A program made the translations under genes and the position numbers. A stretch of DNA of 64,000 bases from Ditylenchus dipsaci (taxonomy: Eukaryota; Nematoda; Chromadorea; Rhabditida; Anguinidae). Below, piece after piece: positions 12,701 through 23,880 of this stretch. Under the pieces are notes generated by a model. That model was not told the origin of the DNA and ran no database searches. It saw only the letters and a program-made list of their open reading frames with translations. The stretch is taken from assembly GCA_004194705.1 (NCBI GenBank), contig SADC01000022.1, forward strand, positions 166,142-230,141. Direction: 5' to 3'. Each line of letters begins with the position of its first letter. Position 1 is the stretch's first letter.

Positions 12701-14283
12701 TTAGAAGCGATCAGAGGGTGGCGTAAAAAAATTATGACTAAAAATTTTTTCCGCGCCTTCGGCGCGGCGAGTTCAAAAAATAAAGGCCCCCTCTAATACA
12801 AGCCCCCCCTCTAATATAAGCCCCCCTGGAGGCCATCCATAAAATAGAAGCCCCGGGGCTTCTAATAGAGGAAATACGGTAAAACAACTTTTTTACGGTA
12901 AAAAATTTAGAGTTCGGTTTATTTAAGACAATATTATAATTGCGCATTTTCGCTTGAAAATTTACTTAAAAAACCACTTTAAAATCTATGATAAATGATT
13001 TCTATAAATTTTGCTTCTCCCTCGAAGAATACGGCAAAAAAGAAGGGACATAAGCGGAACAGATCAATCATTATTCCAACCACTCACATAAACCAATTAT
13101 GGCAGCTGAAACAAAGAGACAATAAAAGTAAATTAGCACCTGCGTTGGCTAAGGCTAGAGCTATTCCCTCGTTTCTACCAGTGGTTTTCAGGATATTTTT
13201 GAAGGCATCCATCTAAACATGCAATTTCAGCAAAACAATAGATCCATAAAAATATTAGAAAAAGCTACCGTAGCCTTAACAGAGGCATCTTCACTTATAG
13301 CACTAGCTTTGTAAGGGTTGAGATTGCATAGTGTGACACTTGGGAATGGGGCATTCTCGAATTTTAACTGAAATTTGAGCTATTTTATTAGAAGTTTTTG
13401 GTTGCGATGTGAGAATATGTTACATCCAGATCCACACTTTTGGGATAGGAGTAGTATTTAAGGATGAGGTAGAACACTTGGATGACCAGGATGGCAAAGC
13501 ACACTGCGAATACAGCATACCAGATCTTTTTCCAGGTAGACGAAGGTGCCAGAGCTGCATGGCAGATGCCGTGGATGGTCGACCTGCGCGTGAAGTTGTC
13601 AAAGATAACGCTGTACTTGATGTTACGCATTTGAAGACCTAGAATACATATATGCTTTTTCGAAAAAAGCCTATTTTTGTTAGAAATTTTTTTTCTCTAA
13701 AATAACTACATACCAGCTTTCCTAATAGAGCTGAAATCAGCTCTGGACATTCTTCTGAAAGCGTCGAAGGCATGCGGTCCTTTCTTATAGCCTTTCCTGT
13801 CATTGCTAACCCCACTGCCAGTGGGTAGTAGAAAAGTTGTGGGTTGTTTGGTGCCTTGAGCTACTGCTTTCCTCTCAGCTGGATGCATGGCTCTGACTGT
13901 TTTTCCCTGACGACTGTCTTCACTTGGCTGCCTACTGGACAGGGACAGTTTCGCTCGACCACTGCTCAACTGGGTGGGTGTATTGCTGCCTGTCCTTACT
14001 GTTTTAGGGGACTGCTGGAAGAAGTTCTTCTGCTGTTGTTGTCTGGCATTTCTGGAAGTGGGGGTAGAGGGGTAGTTAGTTCTGTCTCTTCTATATCTTT
14101 GCTGGGTCCAGGCAAGCGAGGAGAGGGTGGAGGTATATAGCCGAGAGGAGGCAGTCCACTCCCGTTCTGATTCATGGGAATTAAAATCTCTGGTGGAGCC
14201 TTGTCAGCCATCCAGTCCGGAAGATATTTGCCGCGCAGCGGACGATTCCGTTCCTCTTCCACCTTGACTGATTGCGCTGCGAT
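6734..14283 (-). CDS. DEG/ENaC (degenerin/amiloride-sensitive) sodium channel, copy 1
   Basis: Multi-exon gene read right to left. Exons: 13714-14283 (Pro/Ser-rich cytosolic N-tail), 13424-13638 (HG gating motif in [12 protein letters not shown], then TM1), 13269-13367 ([12 protein letters not shown]), 13140-13212, 11493-11692 (basic GNRRRRQ stretch), 11267-11437, 10740-11074, 10179-10336, 10037-10137 ([10 protein letters not shown]), 9490-9650 ([24 protein letters not shown]), 9158-9430 ([19 protein letters not shown]), 9073-9104, 8954-9017, 8634-8750 ([16 protein letters not shown]), 8317-8360 and 8176-8265 (TM2, with GIS selectivity filter), 7821-8120 and 6734-6947 (acidic C-tail, stop TGA). 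Phases agree from 13638 to the stop except in exon 11493-11692, where both copies need a frame change. The N-tail frame is unsettled: copies 1 and 2 each read well where the other breaks. Over 1000 residues, so longer than ASICs. The first exon may lie upstream. Confidence 0.93.
7107..7702. repeat. Inverted repeat in last DEG/ENaC intron
   Basis: Ends GAAACAGAAAAATGCCTTC and the diverged complement AAATAAGGCATTTTTT, with AAAAGGGGCAT near both ends. Related in its termini to 4743-5137. No coding sequence inside. Confidence 0.65.
10428..10722. mobile_element. Possible hAT-like MITE
   Basis: AT-rich insert in a DEG/ENaC intron with imperfect ends CAGGGCTGGAG and, on the complement, TAGGGCCGAAG. 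No clear 8-bp duplication is seen, so the family call is weak. Confidence 0.35.
11141..11247. mobile_element. 107-bp palindromic MITE with TA duplication
   Basis: CAGTCAACTCTCAATTTTGC pairs with its complement ending TTGACTG, flanked by TA on both sides. The centre carries GTTCGTTCCCACCTCG, shared with 117-544. It lies between two channel exons. Copy 2 at 58821-58926. Confidence 0.85.
11708..12879. mobile_element. CCGTATTTCCTCTAATAGAAGCC-type transposon in DEG/ENaC intron
   Basis: 1172-bp element with TA flanks and inverted ends beginning CCGTATTTCCTCTAATAGAA. A short motif (CTCTAATATAAGCCCCCC with variants) is reiterated several times just inside both ends. A CAGGGTGAGTCGAGAAATTC terminus near 12259 suggests another element inserted within. 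The TA duplication fits a Tc1/mariner/pogo relationship, but no transposase was recognised. Related ends occur at 16295, 22636 and 24801. Copy 2 at 59383-60544. Confidence 0.8.
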
Positions 14284-14719
14284 CTGGATTAAAAATAGTT
14301 GCGTGTATTTAAAACTAGAGAAGTCAGCTAAACAGTCTCTGTAATTTTGCAAATTCTTTATTAAAACTTGTAAAGGATCAGATTTTAGTATCAGGTTCAA
14401 CTCTGCTTGCCAGCATGTCAATTATAAGCACTTTTTGATTTAAGACTTAAATTGTGACCAAGAAGTTAATATAGAACACCACAAATTAAGTTTTAGCTCT
14501 GCTTTGGTTCCAAACTGATAATTTCTAGTTTTGTTCTAATAAAATAGACTTGTCTGATAAAACAGCGCCAAAAATAACTGATTACAGAACGTTAGCGACA
14601 AAAAGAAACAATAAAACCAGGGTACGTAATTGTACCTTTTGAAAAGATTTGTACTTTTTTGGGACCCTAAATCTATTTTTTTGAGACGTTGACATTGTGT
14701 AACTTTTGTCCAATTCTGG

Positions 14720-15083
14720 AAAAAAGGTACAGGCTGAAATTGATTTCACGCACCAAAATACTGATTTCCCCCAGTAAATTTATTTTTTCCCCCAGTAAAT
14801 TTGAATTTCAAACAAAATACTGATTTCCCCCAGTAAATTACTGATTTCCCCCAGTAAATTTTGCGGGAATTTGAATTTTCAGGTCAGAAAATACCTTCAA
14901 CTGGTCAGAATCCCACCCCAGAGTGGCCAGAAGTCCCTGAAAGTTGGTTTTTGGGGGTTTACTAAAGGGGGGTAAACTTTTTGCGAAAAATCGATTGAGC
15001 GGATCAAATTTCGGGTCCGATGGGCTCAATTGCTCAGGATTCCACCCTTAACCATTCTCAACTATCTTAAACCAACCTAAGCA
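14720..15083. repeat. Half of a fold-back repeat, at the copy 1 boundary
   Basis: Contains repeated TACTGATTTCCCCCAGTAAA units followed by unique sequence up to the duplication border. Only one arm is present here. In copy 2 the other arm follows at once (62760-63050). Confidence 0.8.
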
Positions 15084-15863
15084 GGATTGTAAATCTTGTC
15101 CAAGGATTGCCTAACCTTTGCGCACTTCCTCATCTGATACCCACAAAATTATAACATATTTAAAGGGAGTTCGTCACCTCCAGACATATCCAAAATACAA
15201 TTTTTCAATCCGCGTATTTTAAAGGACTATGGTTTTTGGGCAATACTTTTTTTATCTAGCTAAGTCTCAGTTTTTATTGTACACTTTAGATACTAGCCTA
15301 AGTATTCAGTAAATTTAAATGTACACTGAAGAGAGACTTGACTGTACAATCTTTGAAATGTTCAAATTTTTCCAAAAATTTATAGAGCTGGACGATAGAG
15401 TACTGTGCAATACCCTTCCTAATTCGACTTGCATGTGCACTGCGACCGCCTTATTAAAATCCTTTGATAGAAATAAAAAAATTAATCACCAATAATACTT
15501 TGCGGATGTTTGGAGGTGGCGAAACCCCAAAACCTCTCTCCATCTTTGTAGCAATGAAAAAAATTACCCTGTTCATCCATAGAATTTCGGTACTTCATTA
15601 TCTGCAAAAGTTAAATAGCTTGCACTCACTGTATTTTCTTTTAAAGGTTTCTCTCTAATGAGCGGCCCACCTCCTAGGAGGCCTCAAAATAAACGGCGCT
15701 GGCCTTCAAATAGAGTAAATATTTTTTGTACTTGGAGGGCTCATTTTTCAAACCTTATATTTTTATAAGCTACAAATGTTAAAAAGACTAAAAGAGTAAT
15801 TCAAAGTAATGTCTAACCGAAATTTGACTTTTCGACAAAATTATTCAACTTGAAAGAGTAATT
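15084..15863. other. Non-coding stretch right of copy 1
   Basis: No gene seen. It includes half-element ends such as TTAAAGGACTATGG near 15218, similar to the start of the element at 46332. Confidence 0.5.
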
Positions 15864-15871
15864 GTGTCAAT

Positions 15872-16219
15872 TAGTGTTGGAGCGGGTCGGGTAACCTGCG
15901 GGTAAACCGGAACCCGAACCCGGAAATTGTGGAAAACCCGAACCCGAAACCCTTATTCACATCTGAAAACCCGCGGGTTACCCGTTGTCGATTTCTTAAA
16001 AACCCGCCGGGTAACCGATCACAAATGGTTGAATTGTTTAAAAATGTTGTTAATTGTTTGATTTGTGCGATATTTTCAATAAAATTGCTAAAATTTTTGT
16101 TTTTGAGGAAAACCCGCAAACCCGCGGGTAACCGGAAATATATTTGCGGGTTATCCGTAACCCGGGTTTGGCTGAAAACCCGAACCCGGAACCCGTGCGA
16201 CCCCCCATTCCCAACACTA
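15872..16219. mobile_element. hAT-like MITE with 8-bp duplication GTGTCAAT
   Basis: 348-bp element with ends TAGTGTTGG ... CCAACACTA, flanked by perfect 8-bp repeats GTGTCAAT at 15864-15871 and 16220-16227, the hAT signature. The interior is filled from both sides with the hexamer-like motif AACCCG in variants. No transposase. Confidence 0.9.
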
Positions 16220-16227
16220 GTGTCAAT

Positions 16228-17266
16228 TGCCCCGAAAATTAAAAAAGACAACAATTAAATATAGATTTGACAAGCAGGCCCTATCGCATGAATACCGTAT
16301 TTTCTCTAATTATAGACCCGGTCTATAATTTTTCAACCTACTCCCGAGGGGGTCTATAATAAGAGACGGGTCCATAATTAGAGACGGGTCTATAATTTTT
16401 CAACCTCCATGCTCAGAAAAAATTTTACCAAATTTTTAAGGGGGGGGGGTTTGGATGGTAACTTCATATACGCATTGCCTAGGTCACAGGTTGTAATCCC
16501 CCTGGGTGCACACTCTATTTTCAGCAAGTTCACTGACTTTAAGAGCAATCGATTGCAATTATTTTCAGCACTGCTTTACTGTCAGCAGATACCCTAATTG
16601 ACTACCAAAATAAAAAAAAAATCAGTCAAAAGTATACTTAGATTTAAATTTTACCCATACTATTGACGTTTTGTGAGGTTTACTAACTTCTCACAGGCAA
16701 AAGTGCATGAGAAATCAGATAAATATCGCTCCACGGAGAAATGACTTCAGAAAAATAGGTAACTTGGGAAGGTTTGACCAAGGAAGAAAGGATATTTTTA
16801 GGGGTCGGGTTTCGGTATTATTTCGAAATTTATTTTTGTAATTATTATACATGATATGCAAACATATACTAAAAATGACGCCAGGCATATTTTGAGCATG
16901 AGGCTATAAATCATCATGCAAACTAGAATTGCGAAAAAGGGTCAGTTCCAAAATAATGCCTCAATGTTCCGGGACAGCCCTGGTAGGATGGCCTTGAACT
17001 GCACATGGCTGAATGTTTTTTAAATTTTAGCTTTTACTTAATACTATCCTTTTCTTTGTATGATTATTCATAATAAAAGCACAGAATCTTGCTACATTTC
17101 AGTATACAAAACGGAAATCAGGCCTTTTTAAGCCCTGTAATAAGCTGTGAAAGTTGAGAAAAACCCTGCGCTGATGGTTTTGTTAGAGAGTCAAGCGTGT
17201 AAGGATCATTTTGACACCAAAATTGTGAATAGGCCATTGTGAATAGGAGTAAAATATAGTAATATA
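16228..17266. other. Non-coding stretch with a CCGTATTTTCTCTAAT end
   Basis: No gene seen. The left end of a CCGTATTT-type element begins at 16295 with reiterated GGGTCTATAATTTTTCAACC units. Its partner end was not found. A run of 10 G lies near 16441. Confidence 0.5.
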
Positions 17267-18253
17267 CAGGTGGCCCAATTTTTTCTAACACATTTGTTTT
17301 GGCCATAACTTTTTAAACTTGCGGTCATTTTTTTGGCTGACTACTCATTTAAAAGCCCTTTCTTTGCCATTTTGTTTAAAAAAAAGAACGCATTGATATC
17401 GTTAAAAATCACTGATTGTTTTTGTGAAGGCATCGATTTTTACCATTTTGTCAATTTTTAGATGCCTTATTCGAATCAAGAGAAAGCGCGATTCTTCGTG
17501 TGGTAGATCGAGAGCCGAGGCAGCTATGCAGTTTTAAAGCGACGAGTGCGAAGGGAACTCGGTCGTCATGCGAATGTGCCAGAGCGAAACAGTGTTCTTC
17601 AATGGAATCAAATGTTCGTGGAGTCCGGAAGCGTTCAGCGAAAAAAGAAGGAAGCGTCAAAGTTGGTTTTGAAGATTTTTGAGTGTTGGTCTACTTGAAA
17701 TGCAATGTGTTAAAGGTGGGTTCGCACAGGTCAGAAGAAAGGCCGAGGTTCTCTTTCTGTTTACAGCTGATCGTCATTCAAGTCCAAGAAGCGTAGCGAT
17801 GCTAGAAGGATGCCATCAAGAATAACAATACAGCGTATTCAGGTTGGGGTTTTTCTGGATGATTGACCGATCAATTCAAGCCTATGAACAGCGTCTCACC
17901 GGTGCATTGCTGTTGGTGGCAGAAGTGTGGAGCAAACTTTTGCGAACGTTCATTGAGTTTTCGTCAATTCGTTGTTTTTGTTTTGTGTGTTGTGATTTGT
18001 AATGAATAAAAATGCCTGTTTGAATTGCTGTCGAAAAAAAGTGTATGAAACACATAGGTAAACATGGATAAACAGTCAAAGTCGATGCCTTCACAAAAAC
18101 AGCCATATCTCGGCGAGTTTTAACGATATCAATGCGTTCTTTTTTTTAAACAAAATAGCAAAAAGGGCTCGAATGAGTGGTCAGCCAAAAAATAACCGCG
18201 AATTAAAAAGTTATGGCCAAAACAAATGTGTTAGAAAAAATTGGGCCACCCTG
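17267..18253 (+). mobile_element. Tc1/mariner-like element with DUF4817-type transposase remnant
   Basis: 987-bp element with inverted ends of about 165 bp (CAGGTGGCCCAATTTTTTC...; TA on both sides). From ATG 17461 it reads MPYSNQEKARFFVW, a TAG stop, then IESRGSYAVLKRRVRREL and further to VLQWNQMFVESGSVQRKKK. This is the order of the DUF4817-type helix-turn-helix that heads some Tc1/Tc3-like transposases. The catalytic domain is absent and the head is interrupted, so the element is non-autonomous. Confidence 0.8.
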
Positions 18254-18625
18254 TAGATCAAACGTCTTAGACGGGTCTCTAATTATAGACCCCTGTCAAA
18301 AAGGGGGTCTTTTTTTTCCTCGCATTTTTTTTCTTCGCATCGTTAAAAATCACTGACTGTTTTTGTGAAGGCAGTTTTTTCCTCGCACCTTAGGGGGCTT
18401 GAAGGATTGAAGATGCGTGCACACACTTACCGGGTGCGGGAAAAATTCTGCATGGATTTTATAAGCCTCATCTTTTATTATTCTTAGGATGATATTCTTT
18501 TTTCTAATACCGTTTTCTAGCCCTGCCTCTGCTATAAACTTAGCTTGATTATTTTAGATAAGTCGCCATATGGCTTCAAACCCTTGTGAGGTCATTTTGA
18601 TAAGTTGACAAGTGTTTTTATCACT
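18254..18625. other. Non-coding stretch between two transposons
   Basis: No gene. CCGGGTGCGGGAAAAATTCT near 18431 is the inverted partner of a segment near 20300-20347, so an older ~1.9-kb element may span 18430-20347 with later insertions inside. Confidence 0.45.
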
Positions 18626-18629
18626 TTAA

Positions 18630-19422
18630 AGGACCATGCTCGTGCAAGGCCCAGCAATTGTTGAAATTTGAATTGGCGGGACCCAAAAACATTTTTCGCT
18701 GCAAGACATTTATTAAAAAACGTTTTTTCGTCTTTATTTTTGGATTCCGTCAAACCCAGCAATTGTGGTTGCAGCGAAAAGCATGAGTACTCAATTAAAC
18801 CCATGTCATTCAGCCGGGTCGGATCCTCAGGTTGAGAATGAGCTAGACCTTTTCGGAGTATCGTGTGCTCTTAGTTTTGGATTTGCCGAGTCTTTGGCTC
18901 GGTCTTCAATCTGTATGTGTCTGTTCATTCTGTAAAATGAAGATGCCAGAACAAGAAAACTTGACTGTTCATACCGATTCTTTTCAAGATCCCTTGCTCT
19001 TTTGTAGGGTCGTCGTATAAACAAAATTTTTGGTTACCCTAACTTGTGTGACCGGAACCAATCACCCGCTGACCGGAACCAATCACCCGCCGACCGGAAC
19101 CAGTCACCCAGTCACGTACTGGAACCAACCAGTCATTCGAAGCGAAACCGAACCTGAGGCTCGTCAAATCCAAAACGAAGAGCATACGACACTCCGAAAA
19201 GGTCTAGCTCATTCTCAACCTGAGGATCCGACCCGGCTGAATGATATGGGTTTAATTGAGTACTCATTTTTTTCGCTGCAACCACAATTGCTGGTTTTGA
19301 CGGAATTAAAAATTAAAGCGACAAAAACATTTTTTTAATAAAATGTCTTGCAGCGAAAAATGTTTTGGGTCCCCGCCAATTCAAATTTCAACAATTGCTG
19401 GGCCTTGCACGAGCATGGTCCT
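18630..19422. mobile_element. T2/Kolobok-like fold-back element, TTAA duplication
   Basis: 793 bp. Starts AGGACCATGCTCGTGCAAGG and ends with its complement; TTAA on both sides (18626-18629, 19423-19426). Arms are about 260 bp long. The loop holds a small minisatellite (19050-19115). It shares the GGCGGGACCCAAAAACATTT / GCCAATTCAAATTT segment with repeats near 37920 and 46475. Confidence 0.85.
19050..19115 (+). repeat. 21-bp tandem repeat
   Basis: About three units of GACCGGAACCAATCACCCGC, in the loop of the 18630-19422 element. Confidence 0.8.
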
Positions 19423-19764
19423 TTAAGTTATCAAATTTTTATTAAATTAAAAGCGCCACGAAAAAGTCTTATCACGCAGCTCAAGAGCTACAAAACCACA
19501 TTACAATTTTTTTAGAATCCCAGTGTTGAGCCTTTAAAAAATTTAATTTCTTTAAAAAAATGACTAAAATCCAAGACTTTCTAATTTTTCGGATTTTGGT
19601 CATTTTTTAAAGAAAAAATGACTTTTTCCAAAAGGCATATCTCAACACTTAGATTCTCAAAAAAATCTTTCATAAGATAGGGTTTGAGCTCTTACGCTGC
19701 GCTACGACATGCTGATAAGATGTTGTCATGACGCTTGAAATTAAATAGAAAGGTTGATAACTTA

Positions 19765-20130
19765 TGGCTTGTTCACGTTCTTAGAGTTAAAGTTCGAGTT
19801 AGTGTTAGAGTTCGGAATTTCGGTTACTTGAACACCTCTGATCCGAACTCTTACTCTAACTCGAGGGTGTTAATGTACATCAAGTTAGAATTTCAAGGTG
19901 TTGATGTATATAACTTGGATTCCCTTGTAGTGAACCCACAAAAACTAACTTTTAGTGGCTTTAGACGCCTTTGGGGTGAGATTCTGAGCTATCTAAGCTA
20001 CATACATGAACATTTCAAGCTCGACCTCTAACTCGATGTACGTGAACACCATCGAGTTAGAGTTAGAGTTCGTTTTTTAGTATGTGAACACCTCTTACCC
20101 GAAGTCTAACTCTAAGAACGTGAACAAGCC
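19765..20130. mobile_element. PIF/Harbinger-like MITE with TTA duplication
   Basis: Ends TGGCTTGTTCACGTTCTTAG and its complement, flanked by TTA. Subterminal DNA is a run of GAGTTA/GAGTTC hexamers. Relatives of the same family are at 23558, 35451 and 46487. Confidence 0.75.
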
Positions 20131-20496
20131 ATTAAAGTTACGAAAATGCTAGTCAACTTATCAAAATACCATCGCAAGTCTTTGGAGCCAAATTGTGACT
20201 TTTCTAAAAAAATCCAGCTGAGTTTGATTGCCATTTGAAGAGGAGATGCAGGGCTACGATACAGTTTTAGAAGAAAAGAAATATGATGCCAAGATGGATA
20301 AAAGATAAGGCTTTTAAAATCCGTGCAGAACTTTCCTCGCACCCGGTAGAAATGTGACCCCTCCTTTAAGTGCATAAGTTCTCTAAAATATTGTTACCGT
20401 AGGGTCAATTGCTGCCATCGTTTTTGCGTTGCCAAAGAAATTATAATGTTTTCTGATGCTGCAAAAATATCAGTCATTATAAAAAGCTGTAGGTGA

Positions 20497-20897
20497 AAAC
20501 ACCCGTCAAAATATGTAAATCTCCCGTCAAATTTTTAAAAGTTCTTGCTCTCGGTGATTACTTTTCATTTTTTTTTAAATTTTTTTCGCACCAGCATGTA
20601 GCTCTGAACCTCTAGTTTCTGATAAGCCATCAATTGGCTGACTACAATATTGAAAAGTAAGAGAACAATTATATTTTTTAAAAATACACATATTTTTTTC
20701 AAAATGAATTGTTTCTCATTTTTAATTATTGTAATCAGCCAGCTGATAACTCATTAGAAACTAGAGATTCAGGGCTACATGCTGGTGCAAGAAAATAGAA
20801 AAATTCAAAAGTAATCAGAGAGAACAAGAAGTTTAAAAAATTTGACGGAAGATTTACATATTTTGACGGGAGATTCACACATTTTGACGGGTTTTTT
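20497..20897. mobile_element. Inverted-repeat element with CCCGTCAAA motifs
   Basis: About 400 bp, arms of 150-190 bp. CCCGTCAAA is repeated two to three times inside each end. No coding sequence and no clear target duplication identified. Confidence 0.7.
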
Positions 20898-21356
20898 CAA
20901 TTTTAACCATTATAAAAACGTTTCAAGCTAGGTAAAATCTTCAACATGCTTTAAAAGCAGGAGAATATATGACAATCCATGCTTTGGGCGAAATTTAAAA
21001 TGCTTACATAATTTGGCGTTGAACCCTGAATATCCAGAATACTGAAAAACATTGAAATGCTAGAAGAACTCCACTTACGATTAGAATAAAACTGTATTTG
21101 TGTGGTGCAAAATGCATTTAACAGGTAATCAAATATCTAAACAATTATTATTTATGCTAAAGACACTCTTATTTTCACAGTAGGTCCCACCTGTTCATAT
21201 TTGTTTTTGTCAGGTCCACCAAAAAAGCAGAGCCAATGTCCACCATAGACTTCATATCTACAATAGCAGGGTTGTGCTAGACAGTCAGGCGCTAAAATGA
21301 AAATCGAAGAAATACAAAAACTTGCTTTCTGGCTAGGCCAATCATCACATCTACAA

Positions 21357-22251
21357 CCTGGATCAGTATGGAATGTTAATAAGTATTTGGAATAAGTTGA
21401 TCTTACAGTTTCTGCAGAGCGAGTCTGCAAAGTTAAATATCTCAAAAATACTGGATTGTACGTTTTGAATTTTTTTTACCGTCAGAACGTGTCACAGCCC
21501 CATAGTACCCATGTTACTTTTGTTAAAATGAAAATATTCAAGGAGTACTGTCTACGGGCCGGGCTTAGATTTCAAAATTGTTTTGGGCCAAGCCAAAAGG
21601 GTTCTGAGCCGCTAAACACGATTTAATAAAACTTATACTGTCATAAAACCCACCATTTTGTAAAAATAATATATTTTCGAGATTCCCTTTCGATTGTTTT
21701 ACTTGCAAATGAATTTTGGTGAGTGGAATTTTTGTCTGTATTTTAATGGCTCACAACAAATACAATGCCACAAGAGCCCATTTTTCGAATATGTGGCGAA
21801 TTATCACAACCTGCAATTAAAATGCTTACCTCAGATCTGAATTCTTGAGCGCATTCGACCACACTATCCTGGTTGTGCTTCAAGAAAGCTGATAGTCTCT
21901 GAAAATACTTTTTCACTTCTAATTATAAAAATATGGCCTAATTACCTTGTAAGCAGTCATCTCTAATGCATTCATTGGTCGTCCAGAAGAATTTCCACTA
22001 GCCACAAAAGTGTCCTCAGTCTTTTGATTGACATAAGTCTTGTGGGGAAAATTGATGTAGAACAGGTTGATGAACAAATCGATAGACTTTTTCTCACTCG
22101 ACTTCATGGTTATGCTCACTATCAGCCTGTACAACGATAAAAAGTATATGTAAACAAGGTAGTTTTGTTATTCAAACATGTTACTCACCAGTCTTGCAGA
22201 TTCATTTGTTTGGGTGGTACTAGGATGTCCTTAATAACTTGGTCGTACGAA
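21357..22251 (-). CDS. Unidentified multi-exon gene (partial)
   Basis: Three exons join in phase: 22189-22251, 21946-22126 and 21830-21898, each with clean GT..AG borders. A further short exon at 21407-21424 may follow, and an exon starting at 21357 (VVDVMIGLARKQ) possibly after that. The reconstructed product includes VIKDILVPPKQMNLQDW, SSEKKSIDLFINLFYINFPH and RLSAFLKHNQDSVVECAQEF. It looks helical, with no signal peptide or membrane segment. I do not recognise the family. The gene probably extends in both directions; a possible downstream piece (DMKSMVDIGSAFL) lies near 21250. A solo LTR begins 84 bases beyond its rightmost exon. Confidence 0.5.
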
Positions 22252-22334
22252 CTGTCTCGAAAAAATTCAGGCAGAATTTTTCTACTTCACCCCATTAACC
22301 GACTATGTCTGTGAAAAAAAACCAAAATTATTAA

Positions 22335-22577
22335 TGTCATGGATTGATATCCATGAAGGACAAGGTCCGGGAGAAACCAGAACACCGCCTCTAGACAACT
22401 AGTCTTGAGAGATCAGAGATTCAATGAACCACCTAGATCACCAATCTTGAGCGCTATAAAAGAGGCGAAACCCAATAAAAAGGAGATCATTTGGGGAAAG
22501 ATCTAAGGGGTATGGGGTTGTATGAATTGATTTAGTATTGTGCTAATAAAGCATTGATGCCTATCTAAAGCATTACA
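22335..22577. mobile_element. Solo LTR of an LTR retrotransposon
   Basis: 243 bp beginning TGTCATGG and ending TTACA, flanked by 5-bp direct repeats ATTAA (22330-22334 and 22578-22582). Inside are a TATA box (TATAAAAG, 22455-22462) and, 83 bases on, a polyadenylation signal AATAAA (22545-22550), in the U3-R-U5 order of a + strand LTR. No internal retroelement sequence flanks it, so the rest was probably lost by LTR-LTR recombination. Confidence 0.85.
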
Positions 22578-22582
22578 ATTAA

Positions 22583-23550
22583 TAGATCGATGCAAAATTC
22601 TCTAATAGCATCGTTGAATATTGTTGTATACTGTTATCGTATTTTCTCTAATATAAGATCACCACCAACCACTCAAATTTCCGCCAAACTTAGGTATCGG
22701 CATCTAAGGAAATTTCGAAAAGCCGTGACGGGCTTTTTGAAGTACTTATTAGTGAAAGTGTAATAAACAATGAAATACTATATACGAGTTGAATGCTCAA
22801 AAATACATAAAACAATGACGATTCAAAAGTAGGCTAAAACCATGATACCAGGCTATCGTTATTTTTTGGAACTTTTCAAGCGATCTGGAAAAGAAAGAAG
22901 CGGCACTTTATTAAAAAAAATTTCATTATATATACTCTCGGGTGCTCTACATGAATCTGCAGAAAAGACACAGAGACAAAAAAGCCACAACATCATCAAA
23001 AATAAAAATTTGACTGAAATTATGGTTGTGAAAATTTGTTGAAAGACAGAAATTTTCTTTTCGAAACTACCAAATGCCCATACACCAACCTAGTCCCTAT
23101 AGTTTTTGTGTAAAAATTTTAAATTATAAATAATAATAGTACCAGGTCAATTTTAAAAAAAGTTTTTTGTCGGTCATCGGCCAGAAGCTCTAATCCACCT
23201 AAAAATGCTTTTTACTTGAAAACCAAAACAATTGTTTCAAAGGGTTGAAAGTTTCTACCCAAGTATTCAGCCAGTTTGTCACGAGGAAGTCGAGTGTAAA
23301 GCTAAACACTAGCGAGTTATTAATGCAAAAATATCTTTTTTCCAGACACTAACCATCATAACCATTCGATGATACACTGATTCCAATCTGTCCAATTTCA
23401 AATACATCACTGACATGGTGAGCGGTCTGGATGGTTAGGACACTGCACTAGCAAGACTAAACTACAAGACTTAGTAAAAACCTGTATATGATAAAGATTG
23501 ATTCAAGCTTCAAGCTGAGGAATTATAAACATATTGTGTTATAATGTGTT
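22583..23550. other. Non-coding stretch
   Basis: No gene recognised. A CGTATTTTCTCTAATATAAG end near 22639 belongs to the CCGTATTT family; its partner was not found. Confidence 0.5.
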
Positions 23551-23557
23551 TGTGTTA

Positions 23558-23880
23558 TGGCTTGTTCACGTACTTCGAGTTTGAGTTCGAGATTCAACTT
23601 GAAAATAGAATGTATATAACTTTGATCACTCAGGATCTCAAACCAAAATGGTCGAATGAAAGTAGGGTTGTCGAAATAAAGTAAGTAGGTTTTCTGGGGG
23701 ATTTACTAAAGGGAAATCCAAGTTATTTACATTAACATCTCAAGTTCGACCTCGAACTTGATACTCGAATTCGAAGTACGTGAACACCTTCGAGTTTGAG
23801 CTTGACTTCAAGTTCGAGTTCGGATCAAAGGTGTGTACGTAGCCAAAATCTGAACTCGAACACGAACTCGAAGTACGAAT
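23558..23880. mobile_element. PIF/Harbinger-like MITE, diverged
   Basis: Left end TGGCTTGTTCACGTACTTCG after TTA, and many GAGTTC/CGAACT hexamers on the two sides. The right end is eroded (AACTCGAAGTACGAATA). Confidence 0.6.

Larger units (their letters stand above)
1..15083. repeat. Copy 1 of a ~15-kb duplicated block
   Basis: This stretch is repeated in direct orientation at 47710-62701. Base 1 already matches base 47710, so the duplication probably extends left of the window. It contains IRE1 lumenal exons, a complete-looking DEG/ENaC gene and the same set of inserted transposons at the same places, so the transposons were present before duplication. Alignable positions differ mainly by single-base indels and rarely by substitution. 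Homology stops after 15083, in the middle of what is a fold-back repeat in copy 2. Confidence 0.97.

Noticed and set aside
13409..14140. + strand open frames opposite the channel N-tail
   Set aside because: Antisense shadows of the DEG/ENaC exons, without splice or domain support.
15872..16219. Interstitial telomere repeat
   Set aside because: AACCCG variants occur inverted between hAT ends with an 8-bp duplication, not as a one-strand telomeric array.
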